Origin: an uncultured Colwellia sp. | GTDB taxonomy: Bacteria; Pseudomonadota; Gammaproteobacteria; Enterobacterales; Alteromonadaceae | Direction: 5' to 3' | Assembly: GCA_913020705.1 (NCBI GenBank) | Contig: CAJWBY010000114.1 | Coordinates: forward strand, 1 to 15,863 | Length of the DNA: 15,863 bases | The notes under the pieces: model-generated | The model's input: the letters and a program-made list of their open reading frames with translations, nothing else | Told to the model about the DNA's origin: nothing | The model's database searches: none | Shown: positions 7,596-15,863 of the stretch, in pieces | Layout of the letters: each line of letters begins with the position of its first letter | How positions within the stretch are numbered: position 1 is the stretch's first letter | Translations under genes and position numbers: made by a program

Positions 7596-8165
7596 TTAAG
7601 CTTTTTTCAAATACGCAGAAACTAGCACAATGCGCGTACCATTAACTTTACCTTCGATATGTTCAGGATTATCAGTGAGTGTAATACCACGTACCATAGT
7701 GCCTTGCTTAGCGGTAAAATTAGCACCTTTAACCTTTAGATCTTTAATAAGCGTCACATCATCACCATCTTGTAATTCAGTACCGTTACTATCTCTTGTA
7801 GGTCCTTCACGTTCCGCCGCTGCGATACCTTGTTCTGCCCAAGTTTTTACATCATCTTCCATGTAAATCATTTCTAAAGCATCTTGCGCCCAACTTTCAG
7901 CTGAAAGTTTATGGAGCATACGATAAGACATAACTTGTACAGCAGGTTCTTGGTTCCACATGCTGTCATTCAAACATCGCCAATGATTAACGTCTATTTC
8001 GGTATTACCATTAACTTGTTCAGTGCAAACTGCACAAAGATACACACATTGTTGAGCACTTAAGTCACTCGTTGGTGGAACGGGGAATATCGCTAAGTTA
8101 TTTGTTGAAGTACACAATTCACAACTGGTATTGCTACGTGTTTTTAAAGCATTTTCGGTAGGCAT
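7596..8165 (-). CDS. phnA: PhnA/YjdM family zinc-ribbon protein
   Basis: This 189-residue cytoplasmic protein belongs to the PhnA (E. coli YjdM) family, in its longer form. The N-terminus has a zinc-ribbon with C-x2-C at Cys15-Cys18 and again at Cys44-Cys47, plus an extra Cys40. The C-terminal PhnA domain (about residues 118-189) shows RDSNGTELQDGDDVTLIKDL, VKGANFTAKQGTMVRGI and a final IVLVSAYLKK, with an SH3-like beta-barrel pattern. Despite the name, the family is not the phosphonoacetate hydrolase also called PhnA, and it is not needed for C-P lyase; its function is unknown. No other phosphonate gene is nearby, so the context gives no support for phosphonate use. The ribosome site is weak. 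The gene is preceded by sstT in the same direction, 185 bp away. Confidence 0.93.
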   Translation of the reverse strand: MPTENALKTRSNTSCELCTSTNNLAIFPVPPTSDLSAQQCVYLCAVCTEQVNGNTEIDVNHWRCLNDSMWNQEPAVQVMSYRMLHKLSAESWAQDALEMIYMEDDVKTWAEQGIAAAEREGPTRDSNGTELQDGDDVTLIKDLKVKGANFTAKQGTMVRGITLTDNPEHIEGKVNGTRIVLVSAYLKKA

Positions 8166-8307
8166 ATTATTATTTCACTAATATTTGGGGACTATAATTG
8201 GGGGTATTATGCTCTTTATTAACCCATTAAAAAAGTGCTGATTAAGTGCAATAAATAATTTACTATTTCGATAGATTAAATTGCAGGATTTACATCAAGA
8301 CATATAA

Positions 8308-8341
8308 AGCTTTGTTACTTCAACGTTGAAGTAACAAAGCT
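8308..8341. repeat. Perfect 34-bp palindrome after sstT
   Basis: The sequence is identical to its own reverse complement over 34 bp, with a centre of AACGTT and arms beginning AGCTTTGTTACTTCA. As RNA it would form about 15 pairs around an ACGU loop. It starts 10 bp after the sstT stop. On the - strand it is followed only by UUUAUAU, a weak U-tract, so it may be the sstT terminator, a 3'-end stabiliser, or a protein-binding palindrome upstream of phnA. Confidence 0.85.
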
Positions 8342-8350
8342 ATTGTTAAA

Positions 8351-9592
8351 TTACTTATCTAAATTCTTAGTAATATGGTGTGAGGCAGCTGCAGTAAAAA
8401 TAACATCGGTAGAGCTATTTAAAGCAGTTTCGGCTGAATCTTGAATAACGCCAATGATAAAACCTATCGCAACAACCTGCATCGCAATCTCGCTATCAAT
8501 CCCAAACAAACCACAAGCCAGAGGAATAAGAAGTAATGAACCACCTGCAACACCTGAAGCACCACATGCTGATACCGAGGCAATAACACTGAGTAAAATT
8601 GCAGTAGCAATGTCAACTTCAATATTTAAAGTGTTGGCTGCAGCAAGTGTTAAAACGGTAATAGTAATCGCCGCTCCAGCCATATTTATAGTGGCACCTA
8701 AAGGAATAGAAACTGAATAAGTATCTTCATGTAAATCAAGCTTTTTACATAATTCCATATTAACAGGGATGTTTGCCGCAGAACTTCTTGTAAAGAATGC
8801 TGTAATACCTGACTCTTTTAAACATCTTAATACTAATGGGTAAGGGTTTTTGCGCATAATAAAATAAACAATCAACGGATTAACTACCAATGCAATCACA
8901 AGCATAGAGCCTAAAAGCACGAGTACTAAATGGCTGAATTCACCTAGAGTATCAAAACCAGTAGTAGCAACAGTGTTAGCAACTAAACCCATAATACCTA
9001 GAGGAGCAAAGCGAATAACTAACTTCACAACACTTGAAATTGCTTCTGCAAAATCATGCACCATTACTTTTGTAGACTCACTGCCTTTCTTCAAAGCAAA
9101 GCCTAAACCTAAACCCCAAGCTAAAATACCAATGAAGTTACCTGTTACAACTGCATTGAAAGGATTATCAACAACTTTAAACGCTAACGTTGATAGTACT
9201 TCACCTAAACCTTGTGGTGGATTGGCATTGGCGCCTGCTAAATCTAAAGTCAATTGCACCGGAAACGCAAAACTTAGCGTTACAGCAACCAATGCTGCAC
9301 TTATGGTACCGATTAAATAAAGACCGACAATAGGCTTCAAGTTAGCATCACTATTAGGCTTTTGATTTGCTATAGAAGAAGCAACTAAAACTAAGACTAA
9401 AATTGGTGCAACGGCTTTTAAGGCGCTGACAAATAAACTTCCTAGCATAGAGAATGACTTAGCAATTTCAGGTGAAATAAGTGCTAATACAATCCCAAAA
9501 ACAATAGCAATAATGATTTGATTTACAATATTAATAGATTGAAGCTTGCCAAGAATTGACTGATTTTCTAAAGAAGTATTTTGTGTTGTCAT
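8351..9592 (-). CDS. sstT: Na+/serine-threonine symporter SstT
   Basis: SstT takes up L-serine and L-threonine across the inner membrane with sodium, and belongs to the dicarboxylate/amino acid:cation symporter (SLC1-like) family. The 413 residues compare with 414 in E. coli. Family landmarks are in order: hydrophobic N-terminal helices, the HP1 serine-rich tip [12 protein letters not shown] (about 268-279), the unwound TM7 motif INMAGAA (302-308), the HP2 tip [12 protein letters not shown] (341-352), and the TM8 polar stretch [13 protein letters not shown] (384-396). The SstT version of these motifs, rather than the glutamate-carrier version, supports serine/threonine. A perfect -10 hexamer TATAAT lies at 9621-9626 on the - strand, about 30 bases before the ATG, without a good -35. 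A hairpin (9634-9670) lies upstream. Confidence 0.96.
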   Translation of the reverse strand: MTTQNTSLENQSILGKLQSINIVNQIIIAIVFGIVLALISPEIAKSFSMLGSLFVSALKAVAPILVLVLVASSIANQKPNSDANLKPIVGLYLIGTISAALVAVTLSFAFPVQLTLDLAGANANPPQGLGEVLSTLAFKVVDNPFNAVVTGNFIGILAWGLGLGFALKKGSESTKVMVHDFAEAISSVVKLVIRFAPLGIMGLVANTVATTGFDTLGEFSHLVLVLLGSMLVIALVVNPLIVYFIMRKNPYPLVLRCLKESGITAFFTRSSAANIPVNMELCKKLDLHEDTYSVSIPLGATINMAGAAITITVLTLAAANTLNIEVDIATAILLSVIASVSACGASGVAGGSLLLIPLACGLFGIDSEIAMQVVAIGFIIGVIQDSAETALNSSTDVIFTAAASHHITKNLDK

Positions 9593-9633
9593 AATTTTTC
9601 TTATTTTAGTTATTGTTCTTATTATAAGATAAC

Positions 9634-9670
9634 GTGTCGGTGAAGATTTTTACCACTTATTCACCAACAC
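9634..9670 (-). other. Hairpin between tilS and sstT
   Basis: On the - strand an 11-nt arm GTGTTGGTGAA pairs with TTCACCGACAC through 10 standard pairs and one G-U pair, with a 15-nt loop. On the + strand the wobble becomes a mismatch, which favours a role in leftward RNA. No U-tract follows; a TATAAT hexamer lies 7 bp downstream. It may protect the tilS 3' end or sit in the sstT promoter region. Confidence 0.45.
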
Positions 9671-9698
9671 TGTCTAGTTTATTCGTTATATGCTTGTT

Positions 9699-11087
9699 TT
9701 ATAAAGACGGTTTACCATCCATTGATATAGTAAAACCTGCCTGTTCGTTATCAGCTAAAGTCTCTTTATCCAATGAATAGCCTTTGCAAATAAACTGCCC
9801 TGCTACAGCAACTAATTCATTGTCATAAAATATGAAAGGTAATCTTTGTCTTTCCCATGGAGGTATTGATAGTTCTTGTAATACTTTTTTCAAGGATCGC
9901 GAGTGCTGTCGGTACTCTGGTAAACATTTAGGGTTATCGTGAGAAAAGAAAATTCTGACCACTTGATTAACTTCAGGTTTCTTTATGGACGCTTGCCAGT
10001 TGCTTGTGCTTTGATTTACTGATACTTCTGTAGAAACTGATAGCGTTCCTAATTCATCAGGAAGGTTAATATTTAAAGACATGTTGTCAGTTATAACTTC
10101 AGAATTTATCGTTTGTTGCCACGCGGAGACATCCTGAAAAATTTTCGTCAGATACAGTTCGCCTTTATAACGCCTGATACAACATTGGGCTAACTGAACA
10201 ACAGGAGATTTATCGCTATCTGCATTAAGTTGCAGACATATTTGCATTAATTGTTCACTGCTTGGCATTAAAATATGATGGGTGGATAAAAAATACCGTA
10301 AAAGATTTTTAAGCCTAGGTTCACTCAGTTTGTTCAAATGAGAAATAGAAAGCTTATAAGACGACTCTTGGCAATTATCTAAGTCTTCGACCGCTAATTC
10401 ATCAAGTAACTGTTGTGCTTCAAAACAATGTTCGGCACTACGTGCAATGGTCTTATTGATGCTAGGCCAACGCTCAATAAGCTTAGGTGAAATTTGATGC
10501 CGTAGGAAATTCCGATCAAAACGCTCATCGTTATTAGACTCATCTTGAATCCATTCTAACTTATGCAGATCCGCATAAGCTTCAATCTCTGCTCGTGAAA
10601 TATTCAATAAGGGTCGGACTAATAACTGGTCACCGAATGCCATCTCACTTCGCATTGCCGATAAACCTTTCAAGCCGGAACCTCTTTTTAATGCTAACAG
10701 GAAAGTTTCAGTTTGGTCATCACTGTGATGTCCAGTAACAATTAAGTCTCCTGTATCAGCGGCTGACTTTAAAGCACTATAACGCGCATCTCTCGCTTGT
10801 GCTTCTATACTTTGTTGTGGAGTCGCTTGAACATTTACAGAAATAATTTCAAGTGCAAGATCAAATTTATAGCATTGCTCTTTAGCAAATTTTTGCCAGT
10901 TGGTAGCATTCACACTTAGGCCATGATCTATATGACAGACACGAACATTGGTATTAATAGTATTTTGTTTTTTTAAAGTTGCAAGGCTATGAAGAAGTAC
11001 TTGTGAGTCAATACCACCACTATAGGCAATAAGAAGTGACTGTGTGGGATAGTTTGAAAAAAAATGTCTTAGCGTATTTTCAATCAT
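9699..11087 (-). CDS. tilS: tRNA(Ile)-lysidine synthetase TilS
   Basis: TilS attaches lysine to C34 of the tRNA-Ile with a CAU anticodon, using ATP, so that it reads AUA and not AUG. It is cytoplasmic and essential. At 462 residues it has the long, three-part form seen in E. coli. The PP-loop is SGGIDS (residues 23-28). The N-type ATP-pyrophosphatase domain carries GHHSDDQTETFLL (about 118-130) and the substrate motif IQDESNNDERFDRNFLRHQI. The TilS C-terminal domain includes LSIPPWERQRLPFIFYDNEL and VAGQFICKGY. No residue of these motifs is missing. It lies 136 bp downstream of accA in the same direction, as part of a conserved gene neighbourhood, with a hairpin in the gap. Confidence 0.97.
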   Translation of the reverse strand: MIENTLRHFFSNYPTQSLLIAYSGGIDSQVLLHSLATLKKQNTINTNVRVCHIDHGLSVNATNWQKFAKEQCYKFDLALEIISVNVQATPQQSIEAQARDARYSALKSAADTGDLIVTGHHSDDQTETFLLALKRGSGLKGLSAMRSEMAFGDQLLVRPLLNISRAEIEAYADLHKLEWIQDESNNDERFDRNFLRHQISPKLIERWPSINKTIARSAEHCFEAQQLLDELAVEDLDNCQESSYKLSISHLNKLSEPRLKNLLRYFLSTHHILMPSSEQLMQICLQLNADSDKSPVVQLAQCCIRRYKGELYLTKIFQDVSAWQQTINSEVITDNMSLNINLPDELGTLSVSTEVSVNQSTSNWQASIKKPEVNQVVRIFFSHDNPKCLPEYRQHSRSLKKVLQELSIPPWERQRLPFIFYDNELVAVAGQFICKGYSLDKETLADNEQAGFTISMDGKPSL

Positions 11088-11175
11088 AGTTTACTTTGTA
11101 AATTTATACTGACATCAACGAAAGGTATAGCCTTAACTTAAATAAAAAATATACATACGATAAGGCTACAACTTT

Positions 11176-11207
11176 ATCAGTAAAGTGCTCAAGATCACTT
11201 TACTGAT
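11176..11207. other. 12-bp perfect hairpin between accA and tilS
   Basis: ATCAGTAAAGTG (11176-11187) and CACTTTACTGAT (11196-11207) are fully complementary around an 8-nt loop, starting 17 bp after the accA stop. No U-tract follows on the - strand (next bases AAAGTTG), so it is a poor intrinsic terminator. It could stabilise accA mRNA or be a processing site between accA and tilS. Confidence 0.6.
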
Positions 11208-11223
11208 GTCGACTTAAAACGGC

Positions 11224-12180
11224 TTAACAGTAACCGAAAGACATTAATCTGTCGTAACGTTTTTCTATTAATTCATCTTTTGATAAACCTTCTAACTCAG
11301 CAAGATTTGATTTTAATTCTTGCTTTAAGTTAGCTGCCATAATATCCATATCCCGGTGCGCTCCACCTAATGGCTCTTCAACGATATTATCAATGAGTTC
11401 TAATTCTTTAATACGTGTAGCAGTAATACCCATTGCAGCCGCGGCAGTAGATGCTTTTTCTGCTGTTTTCCACAAAATTGAAGCACAACCTTCAGGTGAT
11501 ATTACTGAGTAAGTAGAATATTTGAGCATATTAACACGGTCACCCACACCAATAGCTAATGCACCACCGGAGCCACCTTCACCAATAACAGTACAAACAA
11601 TTGGAACGGTTAAACGAGCCATTACTTTCAAGTTCATCGCAATCGCTTCACTTTGACCACGCTCTTCTGCGCCGATACCTGGGTATGCACCTGGCGTGTC
11701 AATAAAAGTAATAATAGGCATATTAAAACGCTCTGCCATTTGCATTAAACGTAATGCTTTACGGTACCCTTCAGGGCGTGGCATACCAAAATTACGTTTC
11801 ACTTTTTCTGCCGTCGAACGACCTTTTTGGTGACCTATAACCATTACAGGTTTACCGTCTAAACGTGCAGTACCGCCAACAATAGCTCTGTCATCTGCGT
11901 AATGTCTGTCACCAGCAAGCTCATCAAATTCTGTAAAAATACGCGGTAAATAATCAAGTGTATAAGGGCGTTGCGGATGACGCGCTACACGAGCTGTTTG
12001 CCAAGGATCAAGATTAGAAAAAATCTTTTTCGTTAACTCAACATTTTTCCCACGTAATTGGGTAATTTGCTCTTCGAGATCAAGATCTAATTCTTGACCG
12101 TTATTGACTAATTGTAATTCTTCAATTTTTGCATCAAGTTCAGCAATTGGCTGCTCGAAATCTAAAAAATTTAATGACAT
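11224..12180 (-). CDS. accA: Acetyl-CoA carboxylase carboxyltransferase subunit alpha
   Basis: AccA pairs with AccD (not in this window) as the alpha2-beta2 carboxyltransferase that moves CO2 from biotinylated AccB to acetyl-CoA, giving malonyl-CoA for fatty acid synthesis. The 318 residues match E. coli AccA (319). The start [20 protein letters not shown] leads an N-terminal helical region. The crotonase-fold core follows, with [36 protein letters not shown] and [15 protein letters not shown]; the two glycine-rich turns supply the oxyanion-hole amides. The C-terminal tail of charged helix ends in MSFGYC. There is no zinc ribbon, which is normal since that is on AccD. The 174-bp gap to dnaE holds several dyads and probably an accA promoter. 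Confidence 0.98.
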   Translation of the reverse strand: MSLNFLDFEQPIAELDAKIEELQLVNNGQELDLDLEEQITQLRGKNVELTKKIFSNLDPWQTARVARHPQRPYTLDYLPRIFTEFDELAGDRHYADDRAIVGGTARLDGKPVMVIGHQKGRSTAEKVKRNFGMPRPEGYRKALRLMQMAERFNMPIITFIDTPGAYPGIGAEERGQSEAIAMNLKVMARLTVPIVCTVIGEGGSGGALAIGVGDRVNMLKYSTYSVISPEGCASILWKTAEKASTAAAAMGITATRIKELELIDNIVEEPLGGAHRDMDIMAANLKQELKSNLAELEGLSKDELIEKRYDRLMSFGYC

Positions 12181-12246
12181 ATGATTATTCTTACCTATGT
12201 TCTATGCCGTTTTATCGTTAACAGCATGATTGTTCAAATTAGAGTG

Positions 12247-12275
12247 ACTTAATAATTTTTATACGATTATTAAGT
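12247..12275. promoter_or_regulatory. 10-bp dyad upstream of accA
   Basis: ACTTAATAAT (12247-12256) and ATTATTAAGT (12266-12275) are perfect inverted arms, 9 bp apart, about 70-95 bp before the accA start. Neither side has a U-tract. It could be an operator or leader stem for accA; AT-richness lowers its weight. Confidence 0.35.
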
Positions 12276-12279
12276 TGCT

Positions 12280-12328
12280 AACAAAGTCATCATCGACATT
12301 GTTATAAATTATTTATAATGATTAACAA
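12280..12328. promoter_or_regulatory. Overlapping AT-rich dyads in the dnaE-accA gap
   Basis: AACAAAGTC (12280-12288) and GACATTGTT (12295-12303) are inverted arms with one mismatch. Next to them TTATAAAT (12302-12309) and ATTTATAA (12311-12318) are perfect arms around one T, enclosed by TTGTTA/TAACAA (12299-12328). Such DNA is rich in possible -10 elements, so an accA promoter here is likely but not placed. Confidence 0.3.
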
Positions 12329-12354
12329 TAAGTTACCAATTTATGCGACCTATA

Positions 12355-15300
12355 TCATTTAAACCTTAGGGTGACATCTCCGTCACCTAATAAGGTTTTC
12401 AATTCATGTAATAAAGGGTCTGCAGGCGTTACACGCCATTGTACGCCTAATTCTAGCATAGCTTTTGCTTCATCTCTTTGATAAAACAACCGAATTGGAC
12501 AAGTACCATCTTTATAAGGTGTTAATACGTCAGTAAACTTGCCAATAAAACCTTCACCTGCCTTGGTTTTATTCACATTGACGTCAACTGAAGTAACATA
12601 ATTTTCCCGAGCATCGGCAACTGTCATTATATCTCGGGCGGTCATTGTAATACCTCCAGAGTATTCATCAAAGCTGACCTGTCCGCTACAGACTAAAATA
12701 GCATCACTTACGAGCATTTCAGCAAAGTTATCATAGTCGTCTGGGAATAGTCTAATGTCCATACGCGCACTTTTATCATCTAGTGTAACCAGTGCCCATT
12801 TTCTGCCACGCTTATTAACCATGACTCTGACACCTAGAACAAGACCAACGGCGACAGTGGTTTTGTCTTTACTTGTAGGTTGCAAACTCACTAAACGCCC
12901 AGTAGCATAATGTTTAATTTCAGGTAAAAATCGATTAATAGGGTGACCTGTTAGATATAAGCCAAGTGTTTCTTTTTCACCATTCAGCCAAACCTCTTCT
13001 GCCCACATTGGTACATCTTTAAAGGCTTGCCGGGTGTCTTCTGATTCTTCATTAATTAAACCGAACAAATCGTTTTGGCCAACAGCTTGTGCCTTTGCAT
13101 GTTGGTCTGCAGCTTTTATTGCTTCAGGTAATGTTTCAAATAAAACAGCACGATGCGGCACTTCTTTACCATCAAGCACTTTTTTAGGACCAAGTGAATC
13201 CATTGCCCCCGCTTTAACCAATTTTTCTAATACACGCTTATTGATTTTTTTCAGATCAAGACGAGCACAAAAATCAAAAAGATCGGTAAAGTCTCCACCT
13301 TCTTCACGGGCGGCAATTATCGCTTCAATAGGACCTTCCCCCACACCTTTAACTGCACCTATACCATAAACAATTTGGTTTTGTTCATTAACGGTAAACT
13401 TATACTGACCGGCATTTACATCAGGAGGAAGTAGATCTATACCCATATTTCCACACTCATCAACGAGGGTAACAATCTTATCTGTGTTATCGATATCAGC
13501 AGACATTACCGCTGCCATAAATGGCGCAGGAAAATGTGTTTTCATCCATAAAGTTTGATAAGAAACAAGCGCATAAGCCGCTGAATGCGATTTATTAAAA
13601 CCATACCCAGCAAATTTTTCAACCAAATCGAAAATCTTCATGGCGAGTTCGCCATCTACACCACGATCAATAGCACCTTGCTCGAAACCAGCACGCTGCT
13701 TGGCCATCTCTTCAGGCTTTTTCTTACCCATAGCACGACGAAGCATATCTGCTCCACCGAGAGAATAACCTGCTAATACCTGCGCTATTTGCATAACCTG
13801 TTCTTGGTATAAAATAATACCGTAAGTCGGTTCAAGAATAGGTTTTAAATCAATGTGTTGCCATGTTGCATCGGGGTAACTAACTTCTTCTCGTCCATGC
13901 TTACGCTCAATAAAGTTATCAACCATGCCTGACTGTAATGGACCAGGTCTAAAGAGTGCAACCAGTGCAATAATATCTTCAAAACAATCCGGTTTAAGTT
14001 TTGCAATAAGTGATTTCATACCACTAGATTCGAGTTGAAAAACAGCCGTAGTCTCTGACTTTAACAATACTTTAAAACTAGCCGGATCTTCTAAAGGAAT
14101 ACGCGTAATGTCGATGGGGGCTTTCCCCTCTTTTAACAATTTCACATCTGCCATCTCAATGGCCCATTGTAAAATGGTTAATGTTCGAAGCCCTAGGAAG
14201 TCAAATTTTACTAAACCTGCATCTTCAACATCATTCTTATCGAATTGTGTTACTGGATTTTTCCCGTCTTCATCACAATAAAGTGGTGCAAAGTCAGTGA
14301 TGGTGGTGGGCGAAATAACAACACCACCAGCATGTTTACCCGCATTACGTGTAGTACCTTCTAAGATACGACACATATCAATTAAGTCTTTTACTTCACT
14401 GTCTTGTGCATAAGCTTCAGGAAGTTTAGGTTCTTCTTCAAAGGCCTTTGCTAAAGTCATACCTGGCGTTGGCGGTATTAACTTTGAAATCCGGTCAACA
14501 AAACCATAAGGGTGCCCCAAGACACGTCCAACATCTCGGATAACCGCTTTGGCCGCCATGGTACCAAAGGTAATAATTTGTGATACCGCATCGCGCCCAT
14601 ATAGTTCGGCAGTGTGATCAATCACCTCATCACGTCTATCCATGCAAAAGTCGACATCAAAATCAGGCATAGAAACACGTTCAGGGTTCAAAAATCGTTC
14701 AAAGAGTAAATCATATTCAAGAGGATCTAGGTCAGTAATTTTTTGTGCATACGCAACAAGTGACCCAGCACCAGAACCACGGCCTGGACCAACAGGTATG
14801 TTATTATCTTTACTCCACTGAATAAATTCCATAACGATCAAGAAATAACCTGGGAAGCCCATATTATTGATAACTTCAAGTTCTATAGCTAAACGCTCAT
14901 CATAAGGTTTACGTTTTTCGGCAAAGTCAGGTGCATCTTTGTCAAAGATAAATTCTAAACGTTCTTGCAAACCTTCTTCTGAAACTTTCACTAAAAAGTC
15001 TTCTATTGATAAACCTTGTGTAGGAAAATCAGGTAAAACATATTCACCTAACGTAACCGTGACATTACAACGTTTAGCGATTTCTACCGTATTTTCTAGC
15101 GCTTCAGGAATGTCGGAGAATAGCTCGCACATTTCTGCTTCACTACGAAAATATTGCTCCTTAGAGTATTTTTTTGGTCGACGTTTGTCATCAAGGGTAA
15201 AACCATCATGAATGGCAACACGAATTTCATGAGCGTCAAATCGCTCAGGAGAAATAAACATTACTTCATTGGTGGCAACTACTGGAAGTGACGATTTGTC

Positions 15301-15863
15301 AGCAAGTTCTACAGCTAAATGAATGTAATTTTCTTCATTTTCTCGATTAGTTCTGATCAGTTCTAGATAAAAGCAATCATGGAAATATTGTTTATAAAAC
15401 ATAACCATTGCATCAACAAGCTCGGTATTTCCTTTGATTAACGCCTTACCAATATCTCCTTCTCTACCTGCTGATAAAAGAATTAGTCCTGGGGCAAATT
15501 CAATTAGCCAATTTTTATCGATAACGGCCTTACCTTGAATATGTCCACGTAAGTAAGCTTTGGAGATAAGTTCAGTGAGGTTTTTATAACCAACATTGTC
15601 TGTTGCTATTACAACAAGCCTAGAAAGTTCATCTTCTAATTCTTCGCTTTTCACCCAAAAGTCACAACCAATAATGGGTTTAATACCCGCACCATGAGCA
15701 GCATGATAATATTTAACCAAGCCACAAAGGTTTGTTTGATCAGTCAGTGCCAGTGCTGGCATTCCTAAATCAGCGGCTTTAGCGATAATAGGTTTTACTT
15801 TATTCAAACCGTCACACATTGAATAATCACTATGTAACCGTAAATGAATAAACTTGGGTTGAG
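12355..15863 (-). CDS. dnaE: DNA polymerase III subunit alpha (start outside window)
   Basis: DnaE is the replicative polymerase catalytic subunit. The frame is open to the right edge and the visible protein, 1168 residues beginning [14 protein letters not shown], lacks only about two residues by comparison with E. coli (1160). Order: PHP domain with HLRLHSD, where Arg replaces one metal-binding His as in E. coli, so intrinsic proofreading is unlikely and a separate epsilon is expected. The palm follows with Asp402 and Asp404 in MPDFDVDF and Asp554 in KFDFLGL. Then come the tandem helix-hairpin-helix region, the beta-clamp motif QNDLF (929-933), the OB domain around [15 protein letters not shown], and the C-terminal tau-binding domain. 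About nine extra residues (KKVLDGKEV) precede the clamp motif relative to E. coli. accA follows after 174 bp. Confidence 0.98.
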   Translation of the reverse strand, partial: QPKFIHLRLHSDYSMCDGLNKVKPIIAKAADLGMPALALTDQTNLCGLVKYYHAAHGAGIKPIIGCDFWVKSEELEDELSRLVVIATDNVGYKNLTELISKAYLRGHIQGKAVIDKNWLIEFAPGLILLSAGREGDIGKALIKGNTELVDAMVMFYKQYFHDCFYLELIRTNRENEENYIHLAVELADKSSLPVVATNEVMFISPERFDAHEIRVAIHDGFTLDDKRRPKKYSKEQYFRSEAEMCELFSDIPEALENTVEIAKRCNVTVTLGEYVLPDFPTQGLSIEDFLVKVSEEGLQERLEFIFDKDAPDFAEKRKPYDERLAIELEVINNMGFPGYFLIVMEFIQWSKDNNIPVGPGRGSGAGSLVAYAQKITDLDPLEYDLLFERFLNPERVSMPDFDVDFCMDRRDEVIDHTAELYGRDAVSQIITFGTMAAKAVIRDVGRVLGHPYGFVDRISKLIPPTPGMTLAKAFEEEPKLPEAYAQDSEVKDLIDMCRILEGTTRNAGKHAGGVVISPTTITDFAPLYCDEDGKNPVTQFDKNDVEDAGLVKFDFLGLRTLTILQWAIEMADVKLLKEGKAPIDITRIPLEDPASFKVLLKSETTAVFQLESSGMKSLIAKLKPDCFEDIIALVALFRPGPLQSGMVDNFIERKHGREEVSYPDATWQHIDLKPILEPTYGIILYQEQVMQIAQVLAGYSLGGADMLRRAMGKKKPEEMAKQRAGFEQGAIDRGVDGELAMKIFDLVEKFAGYGFNKSHSAAYALVSYQTLWMKTHFPAPFMAAVMSADIDNTDKIVTLVDECGNMGIDLLPPDVNAGQYKFTVNEQNQIVYGIGAVKGVGEGPIEAIIAAREEGGDFTDLFDFCARLDLKKINKRVLEKLVKAGAMDSLGPKKVLDGKEVPHRAVLFETLPEAIKAADQHAKAQAVGQNDLFGLINEESEDTRQAFKDVPMWAEEVWLNGEKETLGLYLTGHPINRFLPEIKHYATGRLVSLQPTSKDKTTVAVGLVLGVRVMVNKRGRKWALVTLDDKSARMDIRLFPDDYDNFAEMLVSDAILVCSGQVSFDEYSGGITMTARDIMTVADARENYVTSVDVNVNKTKAGEGFIGKFTDVLTPYKDGTCPIRLFYQRDEAKAMLELGVQWRVTPADPLLHELKTLLGDGDVTLRFK

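Noticed and set aside
7596..8165. phnA as part of a phosphonate-use cluster
   Set aside because: No C-P lyase, phosphonatase or transporter gene is nearby, and the PhnA/YjdM family is not needed for phosphonate breakdown.
8973..9320. A 115-codon antisense frame inside sstT
   Set aside because: The - strand encodes a full-length SstT; the opposite frame is low-complexity Lys/Pro/Thr with no motif.
13034..13369. Antisense frames inside dnaE (also at 13585-13776 and 14939-15211)
   Set aside because: dnaE is intact over this range, and these frames are shadows with no ribosome site or homology I can see.

Overview
The window reads as ordinary chromosome of a marine gammaproteobacterium of the order Alteromonadales, most like Colwellia or a close relative. 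This placement is an inference. It rests on AT-rich DNA, on proteins very close to enterobacterial and Vibrio orthologues (CysB, SdaA, AccA, DnaE, SstT, YaeQ), and on small protein families I associate with Vibrio and Alteromonadales. There are no rRNA or tRNA genes, no CRISPR array, no transposase and no phage gene.

Layout, left to right. (1) Positions 1-600: the 3' end of an L-serine dehydratase gene on the + strand, closed by a strong terminator shared with the convergent cysB. (2) 627-1601: cysB on the - strand. (3) 1930-5144: a + strand series of an unrecognised membrane-anchored protein, a small protein of the so-called ribosome-recycling-factor (RRF_GI) family, yaeQ and an M28 metallopeptidase lipoprotein. 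An internal terminator follows the first gene, and yaeQ and the peptidase are 15 bp apart and look co-transcribed. (4) 5145-5299: a terminator and a short, comparatively GC-rich block that resembles a dispersed-repeat remnant. (5) 5300-6635: a - strand pair with overlapping ends, an EamA-type drug/metabolite exporter followed by a GNAT acetyltransferase. (6) 6636-7084: an AT-rich non-coding gap with dyads and a 13-bp tandem repeat. (7) 7085-7537: a + strand membrane methyltransferase of the isoprenylcysteine/phospholipid methyltransferase type. (8) 7596-15863: five - strand genes, read right to left as dnaE, accA, tilS, sstT and phnA. The dnaE start lies just beyond the right edge.

Functional threads. 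dnaE-accA-tilS keeps the order of the E. coli dnaE-accA-ldcC-yaeR-tilS neighbourhood with ldcC and yaeR absent. yaeQ, which follows that group closely in E. coli, lies about 6 kb beyond tilS here. Serine and cysteine metabolism appears three times: serine dehydratase, CysB, and the Na+/serine-threonine symporter SstT. These are separate transcription units and I do not claim a joint regulon.

I found no convincing new multi-gene system. The items most worth a second look are a perfect 34-bp palindrome just after sstT, other hairpins in the tilS/accA region that lack U-tracts, the repeat-like block after the peptidase gene, and two poorly characterised small proteins at 1930-3161.
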